In this document: positions 6,208-7,903 of the stretch, piece by piece
Position numbering within the stretch: position 1 is the first letter of the stretch
How the letters are laid out: the number at the start of each line of letters is the position of its first letter
Assembly (NCBI GenBank): GCA_022710025.1
Contig: JAKLHS010000025.1
Location: forward strand, 1 to 7,903
Direction: 5' to 3'
From: Caldisericota bacterium
Lineage (GTDB): Bacteria; Caldisericota; Caldisericia; Cryosericales; Cryosericaceae
Length of the DNA: 7,903 nucleotides
The notes under the pieces: model-generated
What the model was told of the DNA's origin: nothing
Seen by the model: the letters and a program-made list of their open reading frames with translations, nothing else
Database searches by the model: none
Position numbers and translations under genes: made by a program

Positions 6208-7474
6208 TCTTATCATTCGCAACGCGCGACTTCGGGAAGATGGCTCTTGTGTGGACATCGGCATCTCCGAGGGGAAGTTCGCAGAGATTACGGCGGGACT
6301 ATCGGCGCCGGCCCATGAAACGATCGACGCAATGGCATGTTTCGTGACTCCGCCGTTTGTCGAATCTCACGTCCACTTGGATACGGCGCTGACAGCGGGT
6401 GAACCGAGATGGAACGAGAGCGGCACGTTGTTTGAGGGCATCGAGCGATGGTCAGAACGGAAAGCGACGCTGACGGAAGACGACGTCGTGCGTCGCGCGA
6501 CGAAGGCGATCGAATGGGAAGTCGCGCACGGCGTGCTGCATATCCGCTCGCATGTCGATGTCTGTGATCCCACACTGACGGCGATGCGCGCGATGATCAA
6601 GGTGAAGCAGTCGATGGCTCCACTTGTCAACATCCAGCTGGTCGCCTTTCCACAGGATGGGATCCTGAGTTCTGATACGGTGCCTGCGCAAATGGAGGAA
6701 GCTGTACGCCTCGGCGCGGATGCTGTCGGAGCGATTCCACACTATGAGTTGACCCGTGAGGACGGTGTGGAGTCGTTGAAAATCGCTGTTGGGCTTGCAG
6801 AGAAGTACGGTCGTCTGGTAGACGTGCATTGCGACGAGATCGATGATGAGCAGTCGAGATTCGTCGAAGTGCTGTCGGCTCTGGCACTGCGGACGGGATT
6901 GAGAGACAGGGTGACGGCGAGCCATACGACAGCCATGCACAGCTACGGAGGAGCATACGCCTCCAAGCTGCTGCGGTTCTGTGCGCGCAGCGGCTTGAAC
7001 TTCGTGGCCAACCCCCTTGTCAATATCCATTTACAGGGCCGCTTCGACACATACCCCAAGCGGCGCGGCGTGACACGCATCAAGGAAATGGCCGCCATGG
7101 GCATCAACGTCAGCTTGGGTCATGACGACATCCTTGACCCGTGGTATCCGATGGGATGCGGGAGCATGCTCGACGTTGCCCATATGGCAGTCCATGCAGC
7201 GCAGATGACGGGGCGGGACGAGATGCGGACCGTATTTCACATGGTTACGGACGCCGGCGCCCGAACGCTGTATCTGGGAACATCATATGGAATCGTCGTA
7301 GGGAACCCTGCCGATCTTGTTCTTCTTGATGCCGTGGACGAACTGGACGCTTTGCGCAGGCAGTCAGCTGCGCGAGTCGTCATCAGCAAGGGGCGGGTGG
7401 TTGCGCGGACGACGCCTGCAGTCACGACCGTCTCTCTTGGAGGATCGCCCCATGGCGTGGACTATGCCCGCTGA
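6200..7474 (+). CDS. codA: cytosine deaminase
   Basis: Metal-dependent amidohydrolase that converts cytosine (or an isocytosine-type base) to uracil plus ammonia in pyrimidine salvage. At 424 residues it aligns by eye along its length with E. coli CodA as I recall it. The active site is complete: metal ligands H57 and H59 in SHVHLD, Q152 in FPQDG, H210 and E213 in DVHCDEID, H242 in TASHTTAMHS, and D309-D310 in GHDD. Each is shifted by exactly four from the E. coli numbering. Substrate-loop blocks such as WNESGTLFEGIERW (71-84) and NFVANPLVNIHLQGRFDTYP (267-286) are also intact, which makes a generic amidohydrolase unlikely. The ATG at 6200 has a strong AAGGAGG and overlaps the preceding stop by 8 bp. 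The gene is followed after 15 bp by another flavoprotein. A cytosine permease partner (codB), usual in enterobacteria, is not here. Its place within a glycerol operon is unexpected. Confidence 0.95.
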   Translation: MLDLIIRNARLREDGSCVDIGISEGKFAEITAGLSAPAHETIDAMACFVTPPFVESHVHLDTALTAGEPRWNESGTLFEGIERWSERKATLTEDDVVRRATKAIEWEVAHGVLHIRSHVDVCDPTLTAMRAMIKVKQSMAPLVNIQLVAFPQDGILSSDTVPAQMEEAVRLGADAVGAIPHYELTREDGVESLKIAVGLAEKYGRLVDVHCDEIDDEQSRFVEVLSALALRTGLRDRVTASHTTAMHSYGGAYASKLLRFCARSGLNFVANPLVNIHLQGRFDTYPKRRGVTRIKEMAAMGINVSLGHDDILDPWYPMGCGSMLDVAHMAVHAAQMTGRDEMRTVFHMVTDAGARTLYLGTSYGIVVGNPADLVLLDAVDELDALRRQSAARVVISKGRVVARTTPAVTTVSLGGSPHGVDYAR

Positions 7475-7489
7475 CGCAGCGACAGACCA

Positions 7490-7903
7490 GTGAATACCGA
7501 CTACGATCTCATCGTCGTCGGAGGCGGTCCCGCCGGCCTTGCCGCGGCTATCGCCGCACATGAAAACGGTCTGACGGACGTTCTGGTCATTGAACGGGAC
7601 CGCTTTCTGGGTGGGATCCTGAACCAATGCATCCATACCGGCTTTGGTCTCCGGGAGTTCAAAGAAGATCTCACTGGTCCAGAGTACGCGCAGTGTTTCA
7701 TCGACCAGGCGCGTGCGTGCGGCATTTCCTGTCTTGTGGACGCGATGGTGCTGGAACTGACGGGCGACAGGACAATAACCGCCATTTCCCCCGTGTACGG
7801 GCGTCTCGTCCTCCATGCGTCCGCCATCGTTCTTGCGATGGGATGCAGGGAACGAACGCGGGCATCGATCATGGTGCCGGGGACGCGGCCTGCAGGAGTC
7901 ATG
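7490..7903 (+). CDS. NAD(P)/FAD-dependent oxidoreductase (NoxA/GlpB-like), 5' part, runs off the right edge
   Basis: The first 138 codons of a pyridine nucleotide-disulfide-type flavoprotein. The Rossmann motif VVGGGPAG (9-16) binds FAD, with E35 at the end of the second strand. A redox-looking block LGGILNQCIHTGFG (40-53) carries C47, and AMGCRER (116-122) is the second nucleotide contact before GTRPAGV. In anaerobes such proteins of about 400-420 residues accompany GlpA-like dehydrogenases, probably as NADH-linked or electron-transfer partners, and are often followed by a small DUF1667 protein, which may lie beyond the edge. Start: GTG at 7490, 15 bp after the codA stop. TGA of codA is the last in-frame stop upstream, and no other start codon precedes the Rossmann strand. 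No good Shine-Dalgarno is visible, so translation may depend on codA. Exact reaction not settled. Confidence 0.88.
   Translation, partial: MNTDYDLIVVGGGPAGLAAAIAAHENGLTDVLVIERDRFLGGILNQCIHTGFGLREFKEDLTGPEYAQCFIDQARACGISCLVDAMVLELTGDRTITAISPVYGRLVLHASAIVLAMGCRERTRASIMVPGTRPAGVM

Noticed and set aside
6452..7030. 192-codon minus-strand open frame opposite codA
   Set aside because: Shadow of a highly conserved deaminase; peptide is not protein-like.

Overview
The window looks like chromosomal DNA of a moderately GC-rich bacterium. The genes use ordinary Shine-Dalgarno sequences, sigma70-type promoters and a CCA-encoding tRNA gene. The two-FAD-protein form of the glycerol-3-phosphate dehydrogenase locus, one protein carrying a C-terminal BFD-like [2Fe-2S] domain, is typical of anaerobic lineages such as Clostridia, Thermotogae, spirochaetes and relatives. 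The phylum cannot be fixed from the sequence alone. I see no phage, insertion sequence or CRISPR array.

Left part (1-1030): a poorly coding stretch with a possible gene tail running in from the left edge, then a small multi-span membrane protein gene cut by an in-frame TAG codon, which reads as a recent pseudogene. A tRNA-Ala(GGC) gene on the minus strand follows, with its own near-consensus promoter. Middle (1157-3009): dtd, a D-aminoacyl-tRNA deacylase, on the plus strand converges with a class III (GabT-like) aminotransferase on the minus strand. A strong hairpin between them can serve as terminator for both.

Right part (3010-7903): a 230-bp divergent control region with a promoter on each strand and a perfect 13-nt palindrome over one -35 box. 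From it runs a tightly packed plus-strand operon: glpK (glycerol kinase), a GlpA-like FAD/[2Fe-2S] dehydrogenase, codA (cytosine deaminase) and the start of a second FAD-disulfide-type oxidoreductase that leaves the right edge. The first three genes are joined by two 8-bp overlaps. Glycerol would be phosphorylated by GlpK and the glycerol 3-phosphate oxidised to dihydroxyacetone phosphate by the flavoprotein pair. The unexpected element is the well-preserved cytosine deaminase placed between the two flavoprotein genes. This shuffled operon, the broken membrane gene and the palindromic putative operator are the points most worth a second look. I found no evidence for an entirely new system.
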